NCBI GenBank assembly: GCA_016630955.3
Contig: CM050000.1
Location: 372,001-436,000 of the forward strand
DNA from: Didymella arachidicola
Lineage: Eukaryota; Ascomycota; Dothideomycetes; Pleosporales; Didymellaceae
DNA length: 64,000 bases
Reading direction: 5' to 3'
Below are positions 22,580 to 35,233 of this stretch, one piece after another. The notes beneath the pieces were generated by a model. It was given only the letters and a program-made list of their open reading frames with translations, was not told where the DNA came from and made no database searches. A program made the position numbers and the translations under genes. How positions within the stretch are numbered: the stretch's first letter is position 1; every line of letters starts with the position of its first letter.

Positions 22580-23497
22580 CTACATATCCATCGTTACAGC
22601 AGGCCACGTACTCGATGGCTCCCACGGTCCAATCGATATGTCGTCACACTCCTCAAGCTGCACTAACATCTCCTCGCTGTCCTGTCGTATATCGCGTACA
22701 ACCCTTTGCACCTTCAACACCAGGCCCCCTGTTGCATGTTCCCCACCGCGACACAGCGTATACTCCGTCCTACAGATTTCGCATGGTGCTGTGACGGAGA
22801 GAGACTCCGCACTGTGCGCCAAACAACCATCTTCCTGCGTCTCTCCAATCTTGCGTCTCTGCTCCTGTAGGCTCGAGATCACAGCAGCGGAGCTCATGGA
22901 CAGATGCGGACATATGTGAGCATCTACCCTCGTCATCGCCTTTCCCATCTCATCATCGGAGATAGCTTCCGGCACAGAGCTGCGACGAATAACTTCTTCC
23001 TTTTCAAACACCAGCGCGTAGTTCGCAAACGCTCCTCTCATCACCATCGGATACGTGCGCGGTCCGCTGATGTGCTCCTCTGTATCGACATGCCGATCGC
23101 ATATCCGCTTATAATTGCACCCAGCCAGGATCATGAGATTGTTCGCCGGGTATCCATTATGCTCGCACGCGCGGAAGAGTCCCTTGGGTGCGATGCACTG
23201 GCGTAGGTCGTTTGATACGCTGTCTAGGAGTTGTGCTGCGGTGAATACTTTCTTTGGGTGGATCTTGCAGTAGTGGTGGCACCATGCGTGAGTGTCGAGG
23301 GATGTTCTTTTGAAGACTGCGAGGCGTATGGCTATGTCGCGCTCTAGGCAGAAGAGTGTGAGTCTGGTTTTCAGATCGTTGTCGGTTTCGCGGGTTAGGA
23401 ATGTTGTTCTGCAACTGCATCGGGCGCACGAGAGGAGGTCGGCGTCTTGTAGGTATTCTGCAATGTGGATGTGTAGTTCGTCGGGTAACTTGTACAT
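22580..23497 (-). CDS. F-box domain protein, cysteine-rich
   Basis: Single exon of 305 residues. The first 35 residues fit an F-box: LPDELHIHIAEYLQDADLLSCARC, with the spacing of Leu, Pro and hydrophobic positions expected for Skp1 binding. Such proteins are substrate receptors of SCF ubiquitin ligases. The remainder has no domain I can name. It carries scattered Cys and His (HHYCKIH, CNYKRICDRHVD, and CEICRTEYTLCRGGEH near residue 237), which could bind a metal. It resembles the large, fast-evolving group of fungal F-box proteins; the substrate is unknown. It converges on csf1. An additional upstream exon cannot be excluded, but the ATG at 23497 gives an F-box at the usual N-terminal place. 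Confidence 0.72.
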   Translation of the reverse strand: MYKLPDELHIHIAEYLQDADLLSCARCSCRTTFLTRETDNDLKTRLTLFCLERDIAIRLAVFKRTSLDTHAWCHHYCKIHPKKVFTAAQLLDSVSNDLRQCIAPKGLFRACEHNGYPANNLMILAGCNYKRICDRHVDTEEHISGPRTYPMVMRGAFANYALVFEKEEVIRRSSVPEAISDDEMGKAMTRVDAHICPHLSMSSAAVISSLQEQRRKIGETQEDGCLAHSAESLSVTAPCEICRTEYTLCRGGEHATGGLVLKVQRVVRDIRQDSEEMLVQLEECDDISIGPWEPSSTWPAVTMDM

Positions 23498-26400
23498 GGG
23501 GCAGGATCTCTGGTTGATGCGGGCTTTTTGAGGGGCCTGGAATCGTTATTGAAGTTTCATGATGAACATGAGAGTACGGTCGTAGATCGTTGGGGACGGC
23601 GGGATGGTCGAGGAGTGAGGATGTGTACGTGAAAAGGGTATTGTTTCGATGGCTGTCGTAGCTTGCCGAAGTGTATAATTAACGAGGTGATCACTCAAGC
23701 CAGAGCTAGGGCGACTGTAGTGTCAATTTTTGTTAAAAGTCTCGACTATTCTCGAAGTTTGGTGTTGGATGAGTCTTCGTTGCGACAGTGCGCAGATTGG
23801 GAAAGTGCGCGAGAGGCTGTACCGTGGCTCATCAAGCCCTTAGAAGTTACCTCCCACCACAGGGAAGCACCTCAAGGCGCCGTCCCTATACCACAGCCTA
23901 CGATAGTGGCGCCTACTCGGACCTCCCATCAAAAAACTGCTGATGGCTCCAACCCTTTTCCACGATCTCGAACTGTACGCCATGCACCTGCACATGACCA
24001 CGCGTCTAATCATGATTCACAGCTCCGATGCACTTATTCAGTGTCCCTCTAACGCAGATGAACATCAGCACAAACACTAGTTGCTTCCTCAAGTTATCAC
24101 TGCTACCTAGAGAGCACTTAGCAAGCTGCGATTACACCTATTAACACCACTCTTTGGTCATGCTTCAAAAGCTCGATCAGTTCAAAAGAATAACACGTTT
24201 GATCCGACAGTCCGGAATAGCTGTAAGCAGAAAAATGCAACAGACGAGCTGAAGATGCGAAAGGGTCATGAGGATAATCCGCGCAGTTATTCTCGCTTTG
24301 AAACCCTGGCCCACACCTTCACCACCATCTGTAGAAAGCCGTAGTGCCGCGTCACCACGCATGAGCTCAAGACCACCAAGGCCACCATATGACTCTCCAT
24401 TCTAGCAACTGGCAGCCCATACGACATCTCTGTCGTTACGGCAGGAACTCTGGTCCCGTTTTTGCTGTGTGCTGAAGGTCTTGATAAGCTGAAGAGACAC
24501 TGCATGCCGTGAATGTCGACGACCTTGTTTGTTTATTTGAATGAAACGGAAAGCTGCCCGAATATGTGTCTACACAGTGGCCCTGTCTCGGTTGTGGAAG
24601 ATGTTCTTACTCGGTTTCAGAGCACTGGGGGTGAGGTGCTGGGCACTGACACGACAGATGATAGCCGAATAGGGTCGTCGAACAATCTTGCGATTCGCAC
24701 GTTCGAAAGCACGCTTGCAGTGTCTCTCAGTCGTTGTCAGTATTGTTTTCCACCGTGCCTAATTTGGTGGCGTTCATGCCTTTCGTCCGAACGATGCTTT
24801 TGGTCGTAGGTGTCAAGGTCAGCATTTGCTACTCCAGCACACCTTCCACATCCATCGACACTGCATTCTTCACTCGAACACAACGAATCTGTTCTTCCGT
24901 CAAGGCTCGCTGAAGACTGTGTTTTGTACTCGCTCCGCCCTTTCGACACCGTCAATGGCTTACATAGGAATGCTTGCGCTTACCATATGGGGTACGGATC
25001 ACGTGTAGTCGCGAAGAGGATGCGTTGTACTGTGATACCAAAAGCATCACATGCCGACTTCAACCGTATGCAAGGAGACTCTACACTCGACGATAGCCGT
25101 TGCTCGAGGGAGAAGGAGCGTGGTGTGAAACAGCATCTGCATTGGTGTTGCACCTCGGTTATTAGGAGATAAGTGTCTTGTGTCGACACGTATTGAACGT
25201 TGAGGGAGGCAATGAGCTTGGGGAAAGATAGCGCAAATTGAAGCCAAGCTTCGTGCTATGTCATGACCTGCCTCATCGGTCAGCGTATTTCCTCGGACGT
25301 GAAGCATCGAACTGGCTTGCGATGGCTTGCCAGTGAAACGGATACTGACCTTGCGCATGCAGGTCACCCATGGAGCTGCATGATCAAAGAACGATCCTTC
25401 TACCCCACACGGGCTGTCCGGCTCATCGAACAACCTCGTCCCAGGTATCTGGAATACAACCCTTGCGTGCTACAAGGCTCCGTGAGAAGTGGTAGCACGA
25501 AATGCACGAAGCGCCCAGGAACCGGGTTCTTAGGGACTAGTGGCAAGCCGACTTCCGCCACGACTATCTCGGCCTCAACCGAGCTTGGAATGTGCGATGA
25601 TGAGGTCCAATCGTCACCATCCAGGGGGAACCCCAAGGTCGAGAAGGCCCCGTGAAGCGGTAGAGAGTCATAAGCGGCAGTTCGGAATAACCGCTCTTGC
25701 GGGAAGCCTGATGAGTGAAAATGGCTAGCTGCAGCACTCGACATTAACGAGCAGGCTGACGAGCGAGAGGTTCATATCGGCGCTTGCATATAAACGATGC
25801 ATCACGTATGTGCTTAGCGGGATTAAGTAATGCTGGCCGAGGTTGAGATGAGGTCCCGTTCGTACTGTGGATTTGTGACGAGCTGAAGCAGACAAAGCCT
25901 CTTTGGGAGTAGCAGATGTAACGATCGAAAGGAACCGCGCTGGTCTGTGGAACCCAGATCAACACTCATGGCGCCTCAAGGTGATGGTGCGCACAAAATC
26001 CGTTGTAGAGGTCGCACAGGTGATCTGCTGGCCCCACGATCAAAGGGAAAGAGTGAAAGAGCCCATTATGGTGTCTGTGTGCTGAACCAACGTCAACTGG
26101 CCTGAACAGCCCCGTAGTGGAAGGATTGACGGATACCTGCAGAGATTCAGCTGTTTGTACGCAGTCGGTGTCCGTCAGGCACGTTTCAGATGCTGGTAAT
26201 CACGGCCCGGCAGCATGGCTCAGGATCCTCGTACATCTCAAACCCCGGTAGTGAACAGGCCCTGGGGAAGACCTGAGCACTGCACCACAACCCCTCCAGG
26301 TCAAAGAACCGTCGGCAAAGCGAAGTTGCGGCGAGACGAACCAAGTGCAAAGGGCCTTCCTCGCAGCACTAACAATGATGCCTTTCGGCGTATTGTGTAT

Positions 26401-28700
26401 GGCAGACCTATTTGGGTAGTCACGGCAGCTTGCGTCCCGTTTCGAACAAGCGTCGAAAGGATAGAAGTGGTACCACTCCAGCAGCATCGTCTTGCGTCGT
26501 GATGGTGCGGATAAGACTGAAGCAGGTTGCTCTTTTTGGCGGTGGAGCTGCATGCTTGTTAATAGCCTCCAAGGCTCAGTCTGACGTTGCGTTGGATCGG
26601 TGACGGCGAAGACGAGCCGCTCCCAATCTCGAAAACCAACAAACGCCGGAGACGGCGACAGAGGTTGACTTTGACGCCAGGGATCGAGCACGAACACTGG
26701 AGGGTCCTGGCGATTTATTGGTGACGGAGATTAAGACCATGCGGCGACGGCGTCAGTCCTTTGTACGTCATGAGGCAGGGCTGCATGGCTTCTGTTGTGT
26801 GGTGAACAAACGGTCCGAGTGTCCCACCTCGCACGGTAGGCCAGGCATTTGCTGTTGCGCCAGTCCACAGTGCAAGGGTAAACAACGTGATGGTGGTCTG
26901 CCGGCCCTGCTCCGCTTGTGAGGGGAACCATGGCGGATTGCGCAAGACTGCTGAGGTGTTTGGGCGGCTGACTTCGAGCAACACAGCCGCAGACAAACCG
27001 CCAATGCCCCCGTTCCGTCCGGGGCAAGAGCGTTGAGTGATACGGCGTCAGCGATCTAAGAATACCGTCGCCAACGCAGCTATTTCGAACACTCCGCTGG
27101 AAGGCAGAGTCTGAGCGTGCAAGGGACGGAGCTGTCCGAAGAGCTACGCCTTCTGAAGCATAGTGACTGGGGAGATGGGATGAACGGCTGCGGGCATTTC
27201 AGCGGGAGCGCGGCCGCCCGTACGAGACAGCCTCATCTCCCATCGCGCCTGCCGGCATGCGTCATTGCTTCTTCCAGGCCACGCCGACGTGGCTGTTACA
27301 TGCAAACAGTCCATCAGTGAAGTGGCAGGCGCGATGCGCGAGCGAGGGAAAGAGCGTGCTGCGCAGGGGAGAGCTCATGTCATGGCATGGTCGCCTCTCG
27401 AGGAAACCGAAACGCGCCCACGTAGGACAGACACGGCTCCCTTTGCTGGCTTGTTGTCCTCGTCATCGTAGCGGTCGCGGGCACTGCGCTGTGCCTGGAT
27501 GGAGGCTGGTGGGCGTGGCTTTTGGGCGATGCGCAGGCCGTGGCAGGGATTAGCATTAAGGTTAGCTGCAAGCCACTCCAGGAATAGCAGCCCGATCGCT
27601 CGCTGGACCCATCTTGCTGCTCACCACACTCCACCAGAAGCCTCCCTTTGCACCGCTCTTCCATCGACGGGGCGCTCAGATGGGGCGCTGCTCACAAATG
27701 CCGTGCATTGGCTGCCATGAGCAGCCCATCTTCCGTCATCTCGGCGGCCACCCAGTGCACGGTGAACCGGGAAACTCGCGCCGGGGTGGAGGCTCACGGA
27801 GGCCCTAACAGATGTCGTTGGTAGAGGCCGTGTAGATGCTGCTGAGTTCTGTCTAAGCTAAGTTGCTGTGTATATTATCATGGAGGCTTCTGCCGCGCTG
27901 CGCAATCGCAGTGTCTTCCTGCTCAGCTCACACAACGCCGTCGACCTTCACACCCACACCGTTCAATCTCAGCCATATCTCCCTCGCCTGCACTGCTCAG
28001 CTATTCGCCATCACGGCATCCGTTTGCATTTCCTACACAATTACCCATCTCTTCACAATTAACGCCTCACGGATTGTGTTTCGACGCACTGGCCCCGGTC
28101 CTCCACATCCGCGGTCCCATCCATTGCAGAGGTCTTAGAATCCCATTGCACGACTCAGGAACTGTCCGCCTTCAGACGATCCTTGGCTCATAGCTTTCCT
28201 GCGTTGAACCTGCATTCTGGAGCTGTCTTGCCTAGTCATCGCTCGCAGCCATAGCTGTCTGACCGTATCGACCAGGCACGCGTCGCCTTCATCCTCAGCT
28301 TACTATTCAGCTCCTAGCATTGCACCATCCACAGAGCTCTTCCGGCGTATGGGACTCGCAACAAAGCATCGTTGAGGCTGCCAGCTGAACGGTTGTATAC
28401 TGACCTAGCTGCTCACATTCACGAAGCTTGCACTACGTAGTGCCCAACGGTGAGAGCCCAGCAGTTCGAGAGGGGCGTGCTCCAGTACTTGCTGTTCAAC
28501 TAGGCTACCGCGCTGGCGGGACCGGTAATCACCAAGAGTCATCCCGAACCCTCAGGGCCCACTGTGCACGCTCGTCCTTGCATTACCGCGTCTCCTGCAT
28601 CCTCTACATTGACCAATCTCACCCCTTACCGTTGACTTGGGTTGCTTCGTAGTCCCTCGTGCCTACTGCAACTATCCACTATCAAATATCGCCCACTCCA
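23498..28700. other. Gene-poor region of about 5.2 kb
   Basis: No frame on either strand shows domains or sustained codon bias; the longest frames (about 165 codons near 26200-26697 minus) look random. Base composition is near the flanks rather than AT-rich, so this is not a typical RIP-degraded transposon island. The last part (from about 27900) becomes C/T-rich and probably belongs to the medA promoter and leader. No transposon, tRNA or repeat was recognised. Confidence 0.5.
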
Positions 28701-29626
28701 CTATCGCGCCTTCATAATCTGGCTGGTTGTCTGCCCTCTTGTGCGGTAAGGCTGCCTGGCCTCTACCACATTGGCCAGCCCACGACCTGTCTCGACTTCT
28801 TTGTTTGCTATGTAAGTCACAACGGCTGTCACATTCGAAATGCGGGTCACATATGCGACATTCGATGCTCAGAAACTTACTGTCATTCTAGGACCTGGCA
28901 TTTGCTCTGAATCAAGTCTCGCCTGCGACCAGCACCACGCTTCTCTTTCCCTCTTTCGGCACGTCAGATCTGTTGTGATCCAAGTTCCGACTAGGCGAAG
29001 AACAGAACTTACCGTGTAGGACACCGACATTCAAAGTTCCTCTGATTCCCGGATGAATCGACCTTCCAAACATCTAGGTCCTCTGTCTCTGGATACCCTT
29101 CTTCCGTCAGTTCCGTCGGTTACAAGGCCCACTTCTAGTGTCTTCGAATTGCAGTCCTGTCATTACGAGCGCGAAACTACCAAACAGCTTGTTGCAACAA
29201 TCTGTCGCAAGTCTACATCGTGCTCTCGTTGGTGGCCCACCTTCGTCTTACATCTATAGACCTTGACAAACACCCTGGTGCAGATCATCCCGGCACCAAA
29301 GACCACGAGACGTACACCCGTAATCACTCCTAGACGCTCTAGGAGACCGTCAAACTGGCCTGTACTATTCAGCCTGGCTATCAGGTAAGCCTTGGCCCCA
29401 TCAGTCTGCCTTCTTGCTTTTAGCTAGATTGGCTGTATGTACCGCTGCCTTGAGCCTGGCCCCCAACGAAGACGATGCTAACCTTGCCCGTTAGTCTGAT
29501 AGCTTCGGTGCGCCCTTTCCGAGAGGTGCCACCTCAGACAATCAGCAATACTTCGCACAGTGCGGTGAAGGCTTCAGAAGCAGCCTTCCAGGAATACATT
29601 CTGCCTTAGGCACAAGTGTCTTGTCC
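28701..29626 (+). other. Long spliced 5' leader of medA (predicted)
   Basis: Two introns are predicted ahead of the coding start. One is 28812-28891 (donor GTAAGT, acceptor TTCTAG). The other is 29385-29494 (donor GTAAGC, branch GCTAAC at about 29478, acceptor TTAG). Neither joins meaningful coding, so they point to a long non-coding leader. A 68-codon upstream reading frame starts at 29053. From memory, Aspergillus medA also has an unusually long leader; here it is inferred from splice signals only. Confidence 0.5.
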
Positions 29627-31879
29627 ATGTCGGACTACGGCAAGACCCAGCAATATGTGTATGGTAAGTGTGTTTCTGTTCATATGATGTATATGTGTGG
29701 CAGCTGCCATGATTTTGGTCGGATGGACGCTTTGGTCGCCACGTGAGATGTATTAGCAAGGTTAACTGACCGCGCACCCCACTAGACGCCGAAGCCACAA
29801 GATCGAATCAGGTTCCGAGCTACCCTGGTATTGCACAGCCATCGTTCCCCTCTCCATATACGGATGCATCCACGCGTCTAGTCCATGAGCACTCGAATGC
29901 AGACATGCCTTATATCCCTAGCTCGACGTACGAGTCACGCGGCCCGGGCGATCTTCTTCCTGCTGCCTCATTTATCGATGCAGCATCTCGTCATCCCGCT
30001 CCTCAAGCATCTACTGAAACGGAAATAACTCACTTTGTTGCGCCTTCGCAAGGCACCGCTAGATCGACCATCAGTCTGCAACTCCGGACAAATTACGATC
30101 TCGCCGCAGAAAACTTTACTTTCATCCTCATGTTTGGCAAAAAGGCCTGCGTCGCAGACCTGCAAAAGGTTGCCTACGATGACGAATGGTACAACTACGT
30201 GCTAAGCGTAGAAGTTCCTCCTTTCCCATTAACAAACGACTGGAATCCTACAATGATGCTGAAATTGCAGATGGAAAAAGATGGCCATCTTCGCTATCAG
30301 GCCGACGCTGGCAAATTCACGTTCACTGATATGTCTCGCGACCTCGCGTACCAATCCACGGCCGACTTTAACAAGAAGCGCAAGTACTCCACAGACTTTG
30401 GAGATGAGGAAGATTTCGACACCATTGCCGCAAAGCGCCAAAACACGCACCGTTACCAAGCGAAGTCGCGCTCGATGTCTGGAGCCTACTCGGGAGCACA
30501 GCTATCGCCCTTGCCGACGCACTCATCGCTGTCTGGTGGATATGGTCAGACCGGAGCGTACGAAATGAGCAGAAGTAGCACTTACTCTTCCCAACTTTCA
30601 CAGAAGGGCCTTTACGCAGTCCCAAGCATGACCCAGAACGACCTAAAACCACCGCAAATGTCGCCTGGGTTGCAGTCGTACAGTCATTACAGCTCTCTCG
30701 CGCAGCCTAGTCGCAGCCCGGGCTCGATTGCACCGACACCAGCCGGCCTCTCGGTCCTCCCATCGCCATCCAATCTCCCGGCTCCTACTCTTGTTCGAGC
30801 GACTTCGCTTTCTCAGGCCGGTGGACCATCGAATGGTCAACCTTTCAACCCTTACTCTATGTACCAGACCAAGGCGATCCTGAAGATTGAGGGTGACCTG
30901 GACAAAATGAGTGAAGACTGGTCGCAAGAAGAAGTTGACGCAAAACGAAGACTTGTACAGTTCGAACGCTGTCAACAAGGCAGTACGATCTCGGCAACGT
31001 TCGCCCCTGTCGCACCCGAAGCACGTCCAGCAAGAAGCATCTGTGTGAGCTGCATTTGGTGGGAAGAGAAGGACGATTACTTCATCACTAGCGTTGATAC
31101 CATCTACCTCCTGGAACAGCTGGTGAACGTGCGCTTCACAGTCGAGGAGAAGAACCGCATTCGTCGCAACCTTGAGGGGTTCCGACCGCTCACAGTCTCG
31201 AAGGCCAAAGCCGACAGCGAAGAATTTTTCAAGGTCATCATGGGCTTCCCTGCGCCCAAGCCGCGCAACATCGAGAAGGATGTGAAGGTGTTCCCGTGGA
31301 AAATACTTTCGCACGCATTGAAGAAGATCATCAGCAAATATGTAAGTCGCCGCTCCACTATGGACACGGCACTGAACTGATAACTACCAGTCCGCAAGCT
31401 ACGCCTCAACTGCTGGTGCTGGATCGCTCCCTATCGCATCAACGTCGTCTTACGGCTCGAGCGGACTTGCATATGCAACAGGGAGTATGCATCGGCATAC
31501 TTCGCCACGATCGGTCTCTGCATCGATGGTCACAGGTGCATACACACCCAGTATGACGTCTTCGAGTCTATCTCCAAACTTCAAGATGTCAGCAGGCCTC
31601 GAAGGATCATCAGGACATGGCATGCCGACCCCGCAGAGGACGCCTTCAGTACAAAGTATGACCCAGTGGGCACCAGGAGCTCACCATATGGCGCAGTACC
31701 CATCAAACCTGACGCAAGGAGGGCGTGGGTCTTGGGACTATGGGTATCTCAACAATTCCGCTGTAGCCGGTGTCCCATCGGGTTCGCAAGCGCTTCGATC
31801 AGATGGTACACCCGATATCAGCCAGATGACGGCGGAGGACGCCTACCAGCAGTACGGTCACCGTACTACGAGGGTGTAA
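29627..31879 (+). CDS. medA: MedA/Medusa-type developmental regulator
   Basis: Exons 29627-29663, 29786-31341 and 31391-31879 encode 693 residues. The first junction yields MSDYGKTQQYVY-DAEATRSNQ; the start is the first ATG that joins in frame. The first half contains a conserved ligand-like segment (ISLQLRTNYDLAAENFTFIL, then CVADLQKVAYDDEWYNY). A Ser/Gln/Tyr-rich low-complexity middle follows. The diagnostic block is residues 367-531, beginning NPYSMYQTKAILKIEGDLD and including ARSICVSCIWWEEKDDYFIT and FFKVIMGFPAPKPRNIEKDV. That block is the hallmark of MedA in Aspergillus and its relatives (acon-3 in Neurospora, Ren1 in Fusarium). They are nuclear proteins needed for normal conidiophore development, and in several fungi for adhesion and virulence. 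Regulation through the long leader is plausible. Confidence 0.88.
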
Positions 31880-32828
31880 GAAGTTGATGGTCAAGAACTG
31901 GGCACAATAGACTCCTTGTCACCACCATAGCGGTGAGTTGTGGGTGGGCATGCGGGTCGGCTGATCCACTCATCGATCATGCGCACCCCACGCGCTAACC
32001 GCAACCGGGATCCTCCACACCACCACTTCACATCGACACTGCCCCGTGCGACGCGCAGATATCGCAAGTCGCTGTCCAAAAACACGCGCTTGGATTTGTT
32101 ATCTTTCTTTCCCTTTCTCGATATACATACGGAGTTCCAGGCGCGGTTTCCACTACATTATCAATCAGGCCCTGAACAGCATCACACACGATACCCCGGA
32201 GGACGGCGTCTGAGGCCTATTGTTTTCTTCGCAACATCTCTTATCAGACTCTCATGCATCCACACGGTCACGGTGGACAAACTCTCAGCCCATGTGATGC
32301 TGGCAGGCATCCACTCCCATGGCGGCTGGGCAGCAGACTAAGGACAAGAAATGCATCATAGAGGCGTTTGGTGGTTTCCTCCAGGACAGGCTGTTGCCTG
32401 GAGGATAGTCATTGTTTCGGTTTCATCTCGTATATCCAATTTAGTTACGCATTTCCTGTTCTCTGCATACTTAGATACCATTGCAATACCCAGGGCGGTG
32501 GCACTCTTTCGGCGAGCGAAGGCCGTCATTGTTTCGTTTCGTACCTACTGAGATTCCCCTTTCTTTGCAACATTGGAGGTACCGTACAATTAGCAATTGC
32601 AGCCGTTTAGATACGTACGTTAAATGCAACTTGCTTCAAAAAATGAAGACGCTCCTTGCCCCGAATCTAAGAACACATAGGATCGTCACTGCAGCTAACA
32701 AGTTTTTGTCCGGAGATGAAAATAGAGTCTCACGAATGCTTGCAAACTGCGCCACTCAGGCGATCTCAGGCCCGTCGTTGCCTGCTGCCTCCGCGCCACG
32801 GTCCGTGCCGCAGCACAGCCGGCAATCC

Positions 32829-32903
32829 TAGTGTCACCCTACTGATGGCATACAGCTCGCCGTATGTCTTCTTGTCATGCCCCGCACGAAGGACTCTGGC
32901 TGG
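32829..32903 (+). repeat. Diverged repeat, copy A
   Basis: Begins TAGTGTCACCCTACTGATGG and ends near CACGAAGGACTCTGGC-like sequence. It matches copy B at 33366-33444 at roughly 80 percent over the first 32 bases and again at the final CACGAAGGACTC. Many differences are C/T or A/G transitions. Confidence 0.5.
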
Positions 32904-33365
32904 ATTCATGAGCAGAGAAGGAAGTCTGTGCGGCAGTGACACATCGACTAGCCTTGCATTGTCGAGCTAAGACTGGGTCATATTTATCAGGCCCAGTAGT
33001 GAGGCTGTACGCTACTTTTACCCACTGAGCTCGAGATCATCCGCGCCTCTCTGAAGATACTCATATGTGCATTGCACGCCACAATATTTCCCAGGGGACC
33101 ACTCCGGACACTTAGTGCGGACAAGACACCTCTGCTACGCATTAGATCTAGGGATGAGCCTTGAGATAGCAGACGCCTGTGGCTCCAGACTCAATGTAAA
33201 GTAAGAAGTCGTTCAGTGATTCTCTGATGCCGCGATCATGCACAGTATCGCTATCGAACCTGCAAAAAATGACTAGCCGACTAATCAAGGATTGCAGCGT
33301 ATTGAGAGATACTTATCTTCGACAATCGCAGCGGTCGCAGAAAGCTGCCTAAAGTTCGGCGAACA

Positions 33366-33444
33366 TAGTGTCGCCTTACTGATGCCCTACGGCTCGCTAT
33401 GCGTTTCCTATACTTGTGGAGACGCCACGAAGGACTCGCTCCGG
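33366..33444 (+). repeat. Diverged repeat, copy B
   Basis: Begins TAGTGTCGCCTTACTGATGC; same order of matching blocks as copy A, 537 bases away in direct orientation. Origin unknown: either an old local duplication or remains of a dispersed element. Confidence 0.5.
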
Positions 33445-34828
33445 GGCCCTAGAAGCTATATCATTACCCTTGTCTGCGCAGCGCCTCGCTCAGCCTTACA
33501 TCCTCGGCGCCTCCAGGCTGCGGTCGAAGCAAAAGTCCAGCGGTCGCTCAGTAGCTCGGTGAAGGAAGGAATAGGCTCATAGTGGATGCACTCAGGAGTC
33601 TTCGTGAGTGTTGTTTGGCAACCATAGCAACAGCGCTGGTTTCATGTCAATCTCTGCTTGATAGGATTGCGCCCTATATGAAGATGCGGGGAATTTGTTC
33701 AACAAGTGGTGAGAGTAACATCCTTGAGCGTAAAAGCGGAAGAAAACAAGCTGGAGAAGGATTGCGAGGAGTACGAGTGGTCGATCATGCATGATGGTTT
33801 GATTGATAGTGGTGGAAATGCAGAACGTCTTACGTCTTCAACTTAAACTGCAGTCACCTCCATAGTCACTGACAATCAAGTCAATTTACTACCAAGCCCC
33901 GCCTCTCCGTCTTGCTTTGCTCAGGGTTTGAGCTGTGCATGTAACACATGCCGGAGACTCAATATTTCTCTTCCATAGACGGGGGCAGAGTGAGATCCTC
34001 CGTAGGAGATTTGCTTCTGCGATGGAATCTGGTTCCTCACTCAGCGGCAGTCTGGGCTTTGTGGGACGGAGCCTCGGAGACTTCCCGCCAAGGAGGTCTG
34101 AATATGAGCGGAAGGAAGACCAGCACGGTTTGATGACGCTTTCAGGTGGGTGAGAGCAGGTATATGAGCAGTGCAGAAGTAGACACATTCTTTTATAACG
34201 TGCCGAATTGACCCTTAATTGTTGTTGAAAGAGGAGCGAGACGTGTTCTTGATTTGCGTTGTTCGCTATTTGTCTTCGCTATATGTGAGGCTCGAGAATA
34301 CAATCGATAGTCTGCCAGAGCTTTTGGCCGTCCCTGACCATGTAACATGCGCGTGTACTACACGTATTGCAACCAGACTGGTCGATGGACCAGAACATGC
34401 ACGCGGAGACGGCTCAGCTGCCGTGTATGGCAAACGGAAGGAAGCCACCTAGTACTTGACATATGTGTCATGGTAGACCTTGTATACGCTGATAGCTTTC
34501 TGGGCTTGGCAGGCAATCGCATTTGTTGAGAGCGAACGGGTGGATTCACGGAGGCAATAGTTTGCCATGTCAGGCCGCTTGCTCACGCGTGACAGGAAGG
34601 TGAGAGGTTCGAAATCATTCATCATATTGAGCTTGGGAAGTGACAGCAGATCTGCTGGAGTATGAAAGCAATTGAGTGTATTGAATTGAAGCTAGGCGAT
34701 GGATCTCAGTATTTACGGCCCACATACGACATCAACGGCCTCGGCGGAATGTGATGATGTTCGTGCTGATAGGTGCCAGCCCAAGGTATGGGTGGCCCTG
34801 GATCTTAGCGAGCGCCAAATTCGGATCG

Positions 34829-35233
34829 TCAGGGACGGCCTGACGTGAAGAAAGGACTGGTCGTGAACTGTGGATGTGGCGAAGGCGATGGAGATAAGTA
34901 GCAGGCCGATAGACTTTTGTCGTCTGAGTCATACTCATCCGTGTAGAATGGCAGAGGGATTCCTTGACCATAAGTTCGAGGGAATCCCGGATGTCTAGGA
35001 TGGTTGCCGTATGGATTGAAAAGTGGTCCGATGTAGCCGCCATAGCCTAAGCCATACGGACGACCAATCATGCCCATATACCCGCCTTGGGGTGGCGCGT
35101 GTTCTCTCCTGAGGGCTTTTCTAATACTGTCATGTAACGCGATATCTCGGTTGAGTCGATCGCGGTTCTCACGACGATTCTCAGCCCCGCTCGCGTAAGG
35201 GTCATCTTCAAGTTCGTGGCGGCAGCGGTGCAT
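34829..35233 (-). CDS. Small Gly/Tyr/Pro-rich hypothetical protein
   Basis: A single-exon frame of 134 residues that reads more like protein than its surroundings. It has a charged Arg/Asn-rich helix-like start (RRENRDRLNRDIALHDSIRK), then a Gly/Tyr/Pro-rich middle (GGYMGMIGRPYGLGYGGYIG) and a Ser/Pro tail. No signal peptide, membrane segment or known domain is visible. It could be a lineage-specific gene or chance; composition bias rather than conservation is the only support. The ORF is isolated in a gene-poor region, more than 2.9 kb from medA and 1.3 kb from the next gene. Confidence 0.4.
   Translation of the reverse strand: MHRCRHELEDDPYASGAENRRENRDRLNRDIALHDSIRKALRREHAPPQGGYMGMIGRPYGLGYGGYIGPLFNPYGNHPRHPGFPRTYGQGIPLPFYTDEYDSDDKSLSACYLSPSPSPHPQFTTSPFFTSGRP

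Larger units (their letters stand above)
31880..34828. other. Gene-poor region downstream of medA
   Basis: Holds the medA 3' end and nearly 3 kb without a supportable gene. The only structure seen is a diverged pair of repeats (listed separately). Frames in this stretch lack domains. Confidence 0.5.

Noticed and set aside
26200..26697. 165-codon minus-strand frame in the gene desert
   Set aside because: No domain, poor codon bias, overlapping equally long frames on the other strand.
34590..34630. AGGTTCGAAATC as a tRNA T-arm
   Set aside because: The five bases on each side do not pair and no cloverleaf can be drawn.
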